A stretch of 64,000 nt of DNA from Pseudomonas thivervalensis (lineage in GTDB: Bacteria > Pseudomonadota > Gammaproteobacteria > Pseudomonadales > Pseudomonadaceae): the NCBI RefSeq assembly GCF_001269655.1, contig NZ_LHVE01000010.1:1-64000 (forward strand). Reading direction: 5' to 3'. Positions 16,639 to 24,126 of the stretch are shown one piece after another. The notes beneath the pieces were generated by a model that saw nothing but the letters and a program-made list of their open reading frames with translations, was not told the origin of the DNA and did no database searches. The position numbers were made by a program, and so were the translations under genes. How positions within the stretch are numbered: position 1 is the first letter of the stretch; each line of letters starts with the position of its first letter.

Positions 16639-17625
16639 CTAATCTGTTTCAGACCATAATTTATAGGCTGATTTACTGGCAGAAGACTCGCGATTGGCAA
16701 GTTCGCCAAGCCTGTCAAATTTAGCGAGAAAAGTACTTCTCGGTAGCGGCGTAGCCCCTAGAACTCGCATTCCATTTCCAACTTGGCACACATGCCGATC
16801 AAAGCCTATAAATCGATCATGCGACTCCTTCTTGAAAAAATCTTCATTCGCAGAAATCAGCGTAAGACTTTCAAGTGCGGAGGAGAATTTTTGATTACTA
16901 CGGAGCAAAGCTGAAAATGCAACGCTTATAGCACAATGAAAATCACTATGCCTTTCCCCTCCATGCGAAATAATTTTGACATTGTATTTTTTTCCTAGCC
17001 TAGATAAAAAAGTGAAAAAATTAACTAATGCAGCGTCAGCTTTTTTGTCTTTGGCACCACGCCAAATAGAGTCGAAAAAATACCTATCGATAATCGTAAT
17101 TTTTTTTGAAAAGCGAGCAAGCGGTTCGAATCTGGTTCGCCACACCTGCTCTGCCGTATCGAACTCTAAGATGTCTGACTGAGAAAGCCTTAGAGAATTA
17201 CTGATGTGAGAGGACTCACTGCAGACACCGGCACCCAGCATTTCAAACCCTGTTTTTTGGCATATTCTCTTGCTCGTCTCATCTCCAGATAATAGATAGC
17301 CAACATCCTCATCAGCGAAAGCAATTTTAAAAAAAGAGCTTAATTCGCATAGGTTCTCGAAATTTGCGTAATCGCTAAACTCCCACCAACCACGATTGAC
17401 CTCTGCTTTCTTTCCATATTCAAACGCCTCAACCCAGCGCTGGCGAAACTTACTTGGTAAGTTATCTACAAACTCTAAAAACTCATCACTTCCACCTTGA
17501 GGCAGAATCAATACGCCAAGGTCGATCCATGCGTTAGTTAAGTAATCATGAGCTAGGCTTATTGACTCGTTATTGAGAACATCAGACGAAAAAAAGTCTT
17601 TATCTAAAGAAAATTCTGAGATCAT
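16639..17625 (-). CDS. Putative PLD-like effector partnered with AAA ATPase
   Basis: A 328-residue protein of unknown family. Its start overlaps the ATPase stop by four bases (ATGA), so the two are translationally coupled. Residues about 175-295 show a phospholipase-D-like layout: strand ITIIDRYFF (176-184), strand VKIISHGG, then HDRFIGFD at 269-276 and VGNGMRVLG. The last motif matches H-x-K-x4-D with Arg in place of Lys. One such motif would suit a dimeric PLD nuclease or a non-catalytic relative. The N-terminal 170 residues are unassigned. The AT-rich composition marks recent transfer. Confidence 0.6.
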   Translation of the reverse strand: MISEFSLDKDFFSSDVLNNESISLAHDYLTNAWIDLGVLILPQGGSDEFLEFVDNLPSKFRQRWVEAFEYGKKAEVNRGWWEFSDYANFENLCELSSFFKIAFADEDVGYLLSGDETSKRICQKTGFEMLGAGVCSESSHISNSLRLSQSDILEFDTAEQVWRTRFEPLARFSKKITIIDRYFFDSIWRGAKDKKADAALVNFFTFLSRLGKKYNVKIISHGGERHSDFHCAISVAFSALLRSNQKFSSALESLTLISANEDFFKKESHDRFIGFDRHVCQVGNGMRVLGATPLPRSTFLAKFDRLGELANRESSASKSAYKLWSETD

Positions 17626-19160
17626 TTCGTGGTCACCACTTTATCCCGGTACTTTTCTTTAAGACGCTCTTCAAAGAAGCCTTCTGGCCATGCGTCAATA
17701 AAATCACCATCACTATCCAGCCGAATGGGTATTATTTCGCCACCAGCTTTAGTGGGCTCCACGTAATATATGGCGACTTTTTTTGGTGAGAGTTCTTTTC
17801 TTGCGATCATCGCCTGTAATCTGAGAAGAAGAGATTCACTATGTGTTTCTATGATCCACTGATTGCTATCGCATGTGTTAACAAAAAAATTAGCCAGGTT
17901 CGCTTGAAGTCGCGGATGAAGGTGAATTTCCGGCTGCTCTACACAAATAACGCTATCATCTCTAACAAGCCCTTCAACGATTATGGGCAACATTTGGCCT
18001 ATGCCAAATCCGACATCTGAAGGCCCAACTATAACATCAGTCCGCTTGTCTTTTAGCTGAAGACAAATTACAGGCCCTGAAACATCATTACCAATTCCTG
18101 CTGACGATAACTCATAGGGAACTTCAAATGATGAAAACCAATAATTTATATCTTCAGTTATTTCAGGTCTTTCGTAAATAAATCGTGCAACGTTTTCCCC
18201 TTGCTTACCTACAGAATCATTCTGATCGGTCTTAGGGGCATAAATTCGACTAGGGTGGCTTCGCAAAGGGCCAAGATAGGTAACTGAGCTAAATTTATCT
18301 TTTAAGTCCCTTGCCAAGCTCCCGTATGTAAAATTCAGATAAAAAACGCCCTCAGTATCTTTTGCAGGATTCGCCTTTCCTTCATAGGTCGCCATTGATG
18401 GCGTTGCGTAGTTAAGGTCGCTTCGAAAAGTAACGTAGTCAAGGAGCTTGTCTATATCAATTTCCTTATTATTAAACCTAGGTCTACCTTTCAAATATTC
18501 ACTTGCAGACGACCATGCCTTGCGGCCTGAAAATGAGAACGTTTTTGCAGCTGCGATTTTCATAGCGGGTGCTTTTTTTCTAAAATCATCAAGCTGCAGT
18601 AAAAATTTGTTTTTTTCTTTATCAGTAGCAGACTCAATGCTTTTTTCAAGATTCAAAAGATCAGACCTAAGCTCTTGGACCTTCCGTGGCAATGCCGAGT
18701 TTAATTCAGTATAAAATAGAACAGCATTATCATCCGCATTACTAACCGATACCGACATAGAGTCAATATAAGAAAATCCTTTGTGCTCTTTCTCTCCGTC
18801 CATGTGCCTGTATGTCAGCTCGTACTCTCTTTTTCTTGATTTTCCGAACACATCAAAATCAAGACCTGAAACTGATTGCTTTGTTGTAGGAAGGTAAGAA
18901 AATTTGAACGCGATAGGATCTTCTCGTTTGTGGCCATGGACCATCGAAGAAAAATCGCCCAAATCAACATATTCGCCGTTTGATACTAAGCCACCCTGAA
19001 CATTAGGTCTTGTTATGGATTGCTTAAGGAGCATTATGGAGTGAATTATTGAACTTTTACCCGATGAATTGGGGCCATAAATCAGGGTTATCGGAGCAAG
19101 TTTTATATCTTGCCAATCTGAAAATGCTTTGAAGTTTTTAATTGATAAAGTTTCTAACAT
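17622..19160 (-). CDS. AAA family ATPase with DUF3696-like C-terminus
   Basis: A 512-residue SMC/OLD-type ATPase. Walker A is GPNSSGKSS at residues 29-37 after the ETLSIKNFKAF start typical of these proteins. The middle (about 160-220) is charged and helical. The C-terminal half carries VEQPEIHLHPRLQ (Walker B with the D/E-loop) and an IETHSESLLLRLQ switch segment. The end, with DGDFIDAWPEGFFEERL, matches the DUF3696 tail. Proteins of this type commonly act with a small effector in antiphage modules, and here the effector candidate is the coupled downstream gene. The AT-rich reading frame is island DNA. Confidence 0.85.
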   Translation of the reverse strand: MLETLSIKNFKAFSDWQDIKLAPITLIYGPNSSGKSSIIHSIMLLKQSITRPNVQGGLVSNGEYVDLGDFSSMVHGHKREDPIAFKFSYLPTTKQSVSGLDFDVFGKSRKREYELTYRHMDGEKEHKGFSYIDSMSVSVSNADDNAVLFYTELNSALPRKVQELRSDLLNLEKSIESATDKEKNKFLLQLDDFRKKAPAMKIAAAKTFSFSGRKAWSSASEYLKGRPRFNNKEIDIDKLLDYVTFRSDLNYATPSMATYEGKANPAKDTEGVFYLNFTYGSLARDLKDKFSSVTYLGPLRSHPSRIYAPKTDQNDSVGKQGENVARFIYERPEITEDINYWFSSFEVPYELSSAGIGNDVSGPVICLQLKDKRTDVIVGPSDVGFGIGQMLPIIVEGLVRDDSVICVEQPEIHLHPRLQANLANFFVNTCDSNQWIIETHSESLLLRLQAMIARKELSPKKVAIYYVEPTKAGGEIIPIRLDSDGDFIDAWPEGFFEERLKEKYRDKVVTTK

Positions 19161-19333
19161 GATTCATCCCTGATCTAAATTTGCGTCAATGATGGCACAA
19201 TGCCTCACCCGTGCACAGCCTCATGGGTGGTGTTTCTTGCACCTTATTACCCTTCAGACCGTTAACCCGTGGCGCGGTGGTGGCGCCGTTGGTCGAAACT
19301 TGATTTGCCCCCCTGTTTTTTGTCGATTGGGGG

Positions 19334-19361
19334 TGACCGCTTCTGGCCGTTAGCGACGGCC
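19334..19361. repeat. Island-flanking repeat, copy 2
   Basis: TGACCGCTTCTGGCCGTTAG and the following 8 bases are the partner of 16512-16540. It sits between the ATPase gene start and the integrase remnant. Such motifs may be widespread intergenic repeats or attachment-like scars. Confidence 0.45.
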
Positions 19362-19386
19362 TGACTTCGACCGTCGCTTCGCATAG

Positions 19387-20006
19387 TCAAACCTCGGTTT
19401 GCTCTGCCATTTCCAAGGCGTCATCGACCCCAATCCCAAGACATCGAACGGTGCTCTCCAGCTTCGTATGGCCGAGCAGCAGTTGAACCGCCCGCAGGTT
19501 CTTCGTTCTGCGATAGATCAGTGATGCCTTCGTACGTCTCATTGTGTGAGTGCCATACATGGCAGGATCAAGGCCAATGGCTTTCACCCAGCCTTTCACT
19601 ATACGAGCGTATTGACGGATGGATAGATGCTCTGAGGTAATCAGCCGGCTCGGAAAAAGGCAGTCCTCGCTACGGAGCTGTGCTTGATGTATCCAGGCCG
19701 CGAGAGCAGACCGTGTTTGCTCAGTGATCTCGAACTGCACTGGCCGCTGCGTTTTCTGCTGCTTCACCATGGCTCGCGATGACACGTGTTCGCCATGGGC
19801 AATGTCGCGCACACGCAGCTTAGTTAAATCGCAGGCTCGAAGCTTGCTGTCGATCGCCAAATCAAAGAGGGCCAGATCACGGGTTCTTTCTGCAATTTGC
19901 AGCCTTACTCGGATCGCCAGATATCTCTCAGTCGGAGCGGGGTTTTCTGCCCGACCAATTTCCCTTTGTTCCAGGGTTGACGGCCGCAGGTAGTGATGAT
20001 TTTCAT
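19387..20006 (-). pseudogene. Broken tyrosine recombinase/integrase
   Basis: A phage-type integrase of about 206 codons starts at the ATG at 20006, after a GGAGG site, with MKIITTCGRQPWNKGK. Near 19917 one base is missing (TGG-CG where TGG-GCG would keep frame), so the reading stops after about 33 codons. The remainder (from AIRVRLQ-like sequence) is open in another frame. That body has the first catalytic Arg (SKLRACDL), HTMRR and the LGHTKLEST box. However, the nucleophile position reads VRCLG, with TGT where a Tyr codon is expected. Two independent lesions make this an inactive recombinase. Confidence 0.85.
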
Positions 20007-20095
20007 GGCAAGTCCTCCACGTGTGGGAGGACAAGGATGGCTAGCCAGAGCAATGGTCGCTAACCGACCAAGAGCGGAGTTTGGAAAGTGGGATT

Positions 20096-20308
20096 ATGAC
20101 GAACAACAATAAGCCGGAATACTGCACGATCTGCAGACGCTTACTCGACAACCCAGCAGATCCGCTATCAGGCAATTGCGGCGGAGATTGCTGGGGATGC
20201 ATAGGCGCTATCGAGGCGGAAATGGGATGCGCAGAGTCGCTCGCCTACGTACGCAAAGAATACGAGTCAGGACTTCGGCCTGGCTGGATTGATCCATTCA
20301 AGCCCTGA
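20096..20308 (+). CDS. Small cysteine-rich conserved protein
   Basis: A 70-residue protein beginning MTNNNKPEYCTICRRLLDNP. Four cysteines in YCTIC and CGGDCWGC arrangements form a probable zinc-binding knuckle, followed by an acidic helix. I have the impression of similar short proteins scattered in Pseudomonas genomes near integrase genes, but no function is known to me. The ATG at 20096 is preferred to the TTG at 20081. It follows the integrase remnant divergently, 89 bases apart. Confidence 0.65.
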   Translation: MTNNNKPEYCTICRRLLDNPADPLSGNCGGDCWGCIGAIEAEMGCAESLAYVRKEYESGLRPGWIDPFKP

Positions 20309-20332
20309 TTGGAGCTGCGTTACGACCGCTTC

Positions 20333-20362
20333 GGGTCGGAAGCAGCCCTTCGCTTCCGACCC
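20333..20362. other. Strong hairpin between convergent genes
   Basis: GGGTCGGAAGC and GCTTCCGACCC form a perfect 11-base-pair stem with an 8-base loop. It lies between the convergent genes ending at 20308 and 20403. No T-run follows on either strand, so intrinsic termination is uncertain. Confidence 0.55.
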
Positions 20363-20402
20363 GATCCATCTTGGGAAAAATGGAATCTATCCCCCCGAAC
20401 GC

Positions 20403-20744
20403 CTACCTAGGGTCGATGACATCCAGCGCCCGGTTTGCCAATAGCAGACCTAGTTCAATCAACTGTTGCAACCCTAGTGCAACATGCCGTCGAGAATCCT
20501 CCAGATCGAACGCCAAATCGTTGGCCATGGCATTGGCGGAGGCCAAGGTTTCGCTGAGGCTGGCCAACAGGCTTTCAACATCGACACCCTCCACGACGGT
20601 GAATAGCTGGTCCGGAGGTGGCTTCTTGTCAGGCTGGGCGGGTTTGGGGTTCAGATAGGAATCGATGACACGTTCGGCGTTGGCGTCGGCCGCGATGTCC
20701 AGGTGCAGCGGTGGAACGGGTGGGTCTGGGATGAGTTTGTCCAT
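20403..20744 (-). CDS. DUF6124-type Pseudomonas protein
   Basis: A 113-residue protein of unknown function. The N-terminal third is proline-rich and probably disordered (MDKLIPDPPVPPLHLDI). The C-terminal 60 residues form two amphipathic helices (VESLLASLSETLASANAMAN, and HVALGLQQLIELGLLLANRA), ending NRALDVIDPR, the characteristic end of this family. The ribosome site AGGAG six bases before the ATG lies inside a repeat that can pair with an upstream leader element (see the next feature), suggesting control of its translation. Confidence 0.75.
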   Translation of the reverse strand: MDKLIPDPPVPPLHLDIAADANAERVIDSYLNPKPAQPDKKPPPDQLFTVVEGVDVESLLASLSETLASANAMANDLAFDLEDSRRHVALGLQQLIELGLLLANRALDVIDPR

Positions 20745-20975
20745 GGAATGCTCCTAACGTAAATGGGAGCCGCCACGTTCGCTGCTAAACGAGTGGGTGG
20801 CAGCCGTGCGCAGGTTAGCAGACCGGTACGTTAGGAAACCGGCGCACCCGAGGATGCCCTGCGCACAGCCGCCATAAGAATTCGAGCAATAAAAATGCCC
20901 GCACTGAAGGCAGTTGCCGTGCGCCTAACGTGATTCCGAGCTGCTAAACCCGACCGCTAATTGTTAGCGGTGAGC
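20745..20975 (-). promoter_or_regulatory. Structured 5-prime leader with competing SD pairings
   Basis: In the minus-strand RNA, ACGUUAGG occurs at 20931-20924 and again at 20760-20753, where it overlaps the Shine-Dalgarno AGGAG. The exact complement CCUAACGU lies between them at 20835-20828. The middle segment can therefore pair with either flank. A further hairpin forms from ACCGCTAA/TTAGCGGT (20953-20971), and GCTGCTAAA is repeated at 20781 and 20940. This resembles an attenuator or riboswitch-like switch; the signal is unknown. Confidence 0.55.
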
Positions 20976-21212
20976 AAAGACTAGGCACCGAAATCAGCAG
21001 GCGCAAGGGACTGGAATTTTCTAGGAAATGTCCTGCAAGTCAATGGGCAATATTCGCCCCGTCGATTCCTACGAGAAGCTCGTTCAACCCTTCCACCACC
21101 GAAACGCTGCGCTGCGCAACGGGTGCGATGTGATTGGAAGACCACAATCATGGCTCAGCCGATTAATCCGGCAGATGCCATAATCCTCCCTGCTCATACC
21201 AGAGACGGATCA

Positions 21213-22106
21213 ATGACCACCGAACGCTACGATCAACTCGCCATCTTCGCCGCCATCGCCCAGGCGCGCAGCTTCACCCGTGCAGCGGCCAAGCTCGGCA
21301 TGTCGCAACCGGCGCTGAGCCGGGCGATGCGTCAGTTGGAGGAGCGGCTGGGGGTCAGGTTGTTGTCGCGCACCACGCGCAGTGTCGCCCCGACCGAAGC
21401 AGGAGAACACCTGCTGCGGGTGGTCGCTCCGCGCTTCGAAGAGATCGATAACGAGATGGCGATGCTCAGTGAGTTTCGCGATAAGCCGGCGGGTAAGTTG
21501 CGCATCACTGCTGGTGAGCACTCCGCAATCACGATCCTGCAATCGGTGCTCGCCAGGTTGTTGCCGGACAATCCTGACCTCACTATCGAAATCATCGTCG
21601 ACTACGGATTTACCGATATCGTCGCGGAGGGTTTCGACGCCGGTGTGCGGCTGGGCCCACAAGTTGCCAAGGACATGATTGCCCTGCGTATCGGCCCTGA
21701 CATGCGCATGGCGGTGGTGGGCTCCCCGGCGTATTTCTCCCGGCATGCCAAGCCGGTCATCCCAGACGACCTCACGGCGCACAATTGCATCAACCTGCGC
21801 ATGCCAACTCATGGCGGCCTTTATGTCTGGGAATTCGAGAAAAACGGACAGGAATTGAAAGTTCGGGTGGAAGGCCAGTTGGTGTTCAACACCATCGCCA
21901 TGCGCCTGGAAGCGGCGCTTCAAGGCTTGGGGCTGGCCTTCATGCCGGAGGACCTGGTGCAGGACGCTGTCGCGCAAGGCCGGTTGATTCGGGTGCTGGA
22001 AGATTGGTGCGAGCCGTTCTCCGGCTACCACCTCTACTACCCCAGTCGCCGCCAAAGTTCACCGGCCTTCACGCTGTTGCGCGAAGCCTTGCGCTACGAG
22101 GGTTGA
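21213..22106 (+). CDS. LysR-family transcriptional regulator
   Basis: A 297-residue regulator starting MTTERYDQLAIFAAIAQARS. The HTH covers residues 1-62 (AAAKLGMSQPALSRAMRQLEERLGVRLLSRTTRS). The effector domain follows, with LRITAGEHSAITILQ and the GFDAGVRLG segment of the CrgA-like subgroup. The frame is open 30 codons upstream without a better ribosome site. It converges with the cupin gene and the two overlap by 13 bases at their 3-prime ends; it may nonetheless control that gene. Confidence 0.9.
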   Translation: MTTERYDQLAIFAAIAQARSFTRAAAKLGMSQPALSRAMRQLEERLGVRLLSRTTRSVAPTEAGEHLLRVVAPRFEEIDNEMAMLSEFRDKPAGKLRITAGEHSAITILQSVLARLLPDNPDLTIEIIVDYGFTDIVAEGFDAGVRLGPQVAKDMIALRIGPDMRMAVVGSPAYFSRHAKPVIPDDLTAHNCINLRMPTHGGLYVWEFEKNGQELKVRVEGQLVFNTIAMRLEAALQGLGLAFMPEDLVQDAVAQGRLIRVLEDWCEPFSGYHLYYPSRRQSSPAFTLLREALRYEG

Positions 22107-23275
22107 CTGGCCTGAACGGTGTCCAATGCTTCAGCGGCGCGCTTGGCCGCGGCGGCGTCGCCCTGCTCGCCCAGTAGCTGGATCAGTTGCCGCAGTTGCG
22201 CAGCGCTCAAGCCGACGCGCAGGCTGGCCGCCATGTGCGAGCGCAGTTGTGACTCCACGCCGGGAGTGACCGCCAGCGCGGCAACCGTTGCCAGCTCACG
22301 GCTTTGCCAGTCCAGGTTGTCACGCTCGAAAATGTCGCCGAACAGGTGCGTCTGCAAGTACTGGTTGATGACCGGAACGAAATCGAACAACGGCCCTTGG
22401 ACGGGCGCACCGGCAATGCGCGTCTGGTTGGCCTTGCCCGCCGCCAGCAGCGCATCGCCGGTGGGAATCAGGCGAGCGGGCTCGCGTCCCGACTCGTCCT
22501 GGACGCCGCGTTGCTTGCGCGCCTCCACCACTTTCATCAATTCGCCGAGGGCGTTGAGGCTGCGGGGAAAGCCGCTGTAGGCGTAAAGCTGCACCAGGAT
22601 TTCCTTCGCCTCGCTGACGGTGAGACCGGCATCCAACCCTTGATTCAAGGCGGTATTGAGGCCGGGCATGTTGCTCGTCGCCATGGCGGCGGCAATCAAC
22701 GGGATGGCTTGCTGCTTGGCCGATAGGGTTTGCGAAACCGCCACGGTCTCCGGCTTGGCCGATGGCGTCGATGCTCCACCGACGCCATATTGTTCTTCGC
22801 TGACCTTCTCCAGCCACTCCACGTTCTTGCCCTCCACCGTGCCGGTCACGGCCAGGTGAGTCATGGCGCTCGTCGGTGCAGCGCCATGCCAATGCTTGAC
22901 GCCTGGCGGGCAGACGATCACGTCGCCCGGGCGGATCTGCTGTACGGGCTTGCCCCATTCCTGCGTCAGGCCGACACCGGAAATCACCACCAGGCGCTGT
23001 CCGGCGGGATGGGTATGCCAGGCCGAGCGCGCGCCCGGCTCGAAGCTGACGTAGGCGCCGGAGGCATTGATTTCATCGGTCGCCGGAAACAGGGGATCAA
23101 CCCGCACGCGCCCAGTGAAATAGTCCGCCGGACCTGCGACTGAAGCCTGGCTGCCGGCCCGGCTGATCTGTTGCGAAGTCCGCGATTCGCGGGTGTTTTC
23201 TGTACTGGCGGCGTCGGCAAAAGGTGCTGCCGCGCATAGCGCAAAACAAAGGCTACCGGTTGAACGCAGAGTCAT
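22094..23275 (-). CDS. Exported cupin plus carboxymuconolactone decarboxylase fusion
   Basis: A 393-residue protein. The N-terminal MTLRSTGSLCFALCAAAPFA is a Sec signal. Residues about 60-155 form a cupin with metal-ligand motifs SAWHTHPAGQRL and CPPGVKHWHGA. Residues about 185-265 and 300-390 are two carboxymuconolactone decarboxylase-like repeats (EAKEILVQLYAYSGFPRSLNALG; RELATVAALAVTPGVESQLRSHM). Cytoplasmic cupin-CMD fusions are known in oxidative or aromatic metabolism; the signal peptide places this one in the periplasm. The catalytic Cys of AhpD-type proteins is not seen in the repeats. Confidence 0.85.
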   Translation of the reverse strand: MTLRSTGSLCFALCAAAPFADAASTENTRESRTSQQISRAGSQASVAGPADYFTGRVRVDPLFPATDEINASGAYVSFEPGARSAWHTHPAGQRLVVISGVGLTQEWGKPVQQIRPGDVIVCPPGVKHWHGAAPTSAMTHLAVTGTVEGKNVEWLEKVSEEQYGVGGASTPSAKPETVAVSQTLSAKQQAIPLIAAAMATSNMPGLNTALNQGLDAGLTVSEAKEILVQLYAYSGFPRSLNALGELMKVVEARKQRGVQDESGREPARLIPTGDALLAAGKANQTRIAGAPVQGPLFDFVPVINQYLQTHLFGDIFERDNLDWQSRELATVAALAVTPGVESQLRSHMAASLRVGLSAAQLRQLIQLLGEQGDAAAAKRAAEALDTVQASQPS

Positions 23276-23383
23276 TTGGCTTTCCTCTCGATTGATATCG
23301 TAGAGAACAAATTACCCGCGCTGTATTAATCGATAAACCATGCCAATTACATAGCACTCATATCGCAATCGCATGAATCCGAT

Positions 23384-23902
23384 TTACTTGATCTCGACCA
23401 ACCGCACTGCCTGTGATCCATCCAGGGACAGGTGAATCACGGCGGCCCGGCTTGGGAAATTCGGCGCATCCTCGTCGGTATTCTCCAACACCGGAATGTC
23501 GATCAGCGTCTGCTCACCCGTCGGGTCGCTGACCAGCTTGGCATCGAGTTTGTCGATGGCCCGCCAGCTGTCACCACCGATGCGCATCACGTCCAACAGG
23601 CTGTAGTGCGGCACGCCTTCTTCGTTCTCTTCGGGGGTGAAGGCTGCCAGGTATTGGCTGTAGTTGTTGCCCATGCCGAAACCCTCGACGGTGAAGACCG
23701 CGAGGGTGACCTGGCTGTCCTCACCGGTGTCCAGCGTCTGCACCAGCGTTGCTTCGGGGTAGCCGGTGGCGTAGCTGTCCTTGATGAGCGCCACCAGGTG
23801 CTCGATCTGTTTTTCCAAGGCTTTCGGAATGGGTGTCGATTCAGCGGCGTGGGTCAGGGTGCAAGTGAACAACAAGGCAGCGGTCAGCAGGCGCAATTTC
23901 AT
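23384..23902 (-). CDS. Exported protein of unknown function
   Basis: A 172-residue protein starting MKLRLLTAALLFTCTLTHAA, a clear signal peptide. The mature part is acidic (EENEEG; ENTDEDAPNF), with no cysteine after the signal, and looks like a soluble periplasmic alpha/beta domain. No family is recognised. The frame is open for 34 codons further upstream, but that segment is proline-rich and non-conserved in appearance. It is a single gene between the cupin fusion (109 bases away) and the flavin monooxygenase. Confidence 0.7.
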   Translation of the reverse strand: MKLRLLTAALLFTCTLTHAAESTPIPKALEKQIEHLVALIKDSYATGYPEATLVQTLDTGEDSQVTLAVFTVEGFGMGNNYSQYLAAFTPEENEEGVPHYSLLDVMRIGGDSWRAIDKLDAKLVSDPTGEQTLIDIPVLENTDEDAPNFPSRAAVIHLSLDGSQAVRLVEIK

Positions 23903-24126
23903 GGAGGTGAAGTCCAGAGGTATCGGGAGGTCAGCGCGCAATGGTAGCGGTTGGAAAGGGATTGGGTGGCGAATTGTTGATGGGTTTTGTGGTGGGGTGC
24001 ACAACCTTGTTCGCGAAAGCGGTGGGTCAGTGCGCGTCGATGGCGGTGGTCTCTGTGCATCGATGCTGAATGTATCGCCGCAGGCCTACCCGAACGGCCA
24101 CTGATTAGCGCTGCGTGCCGTAGACC

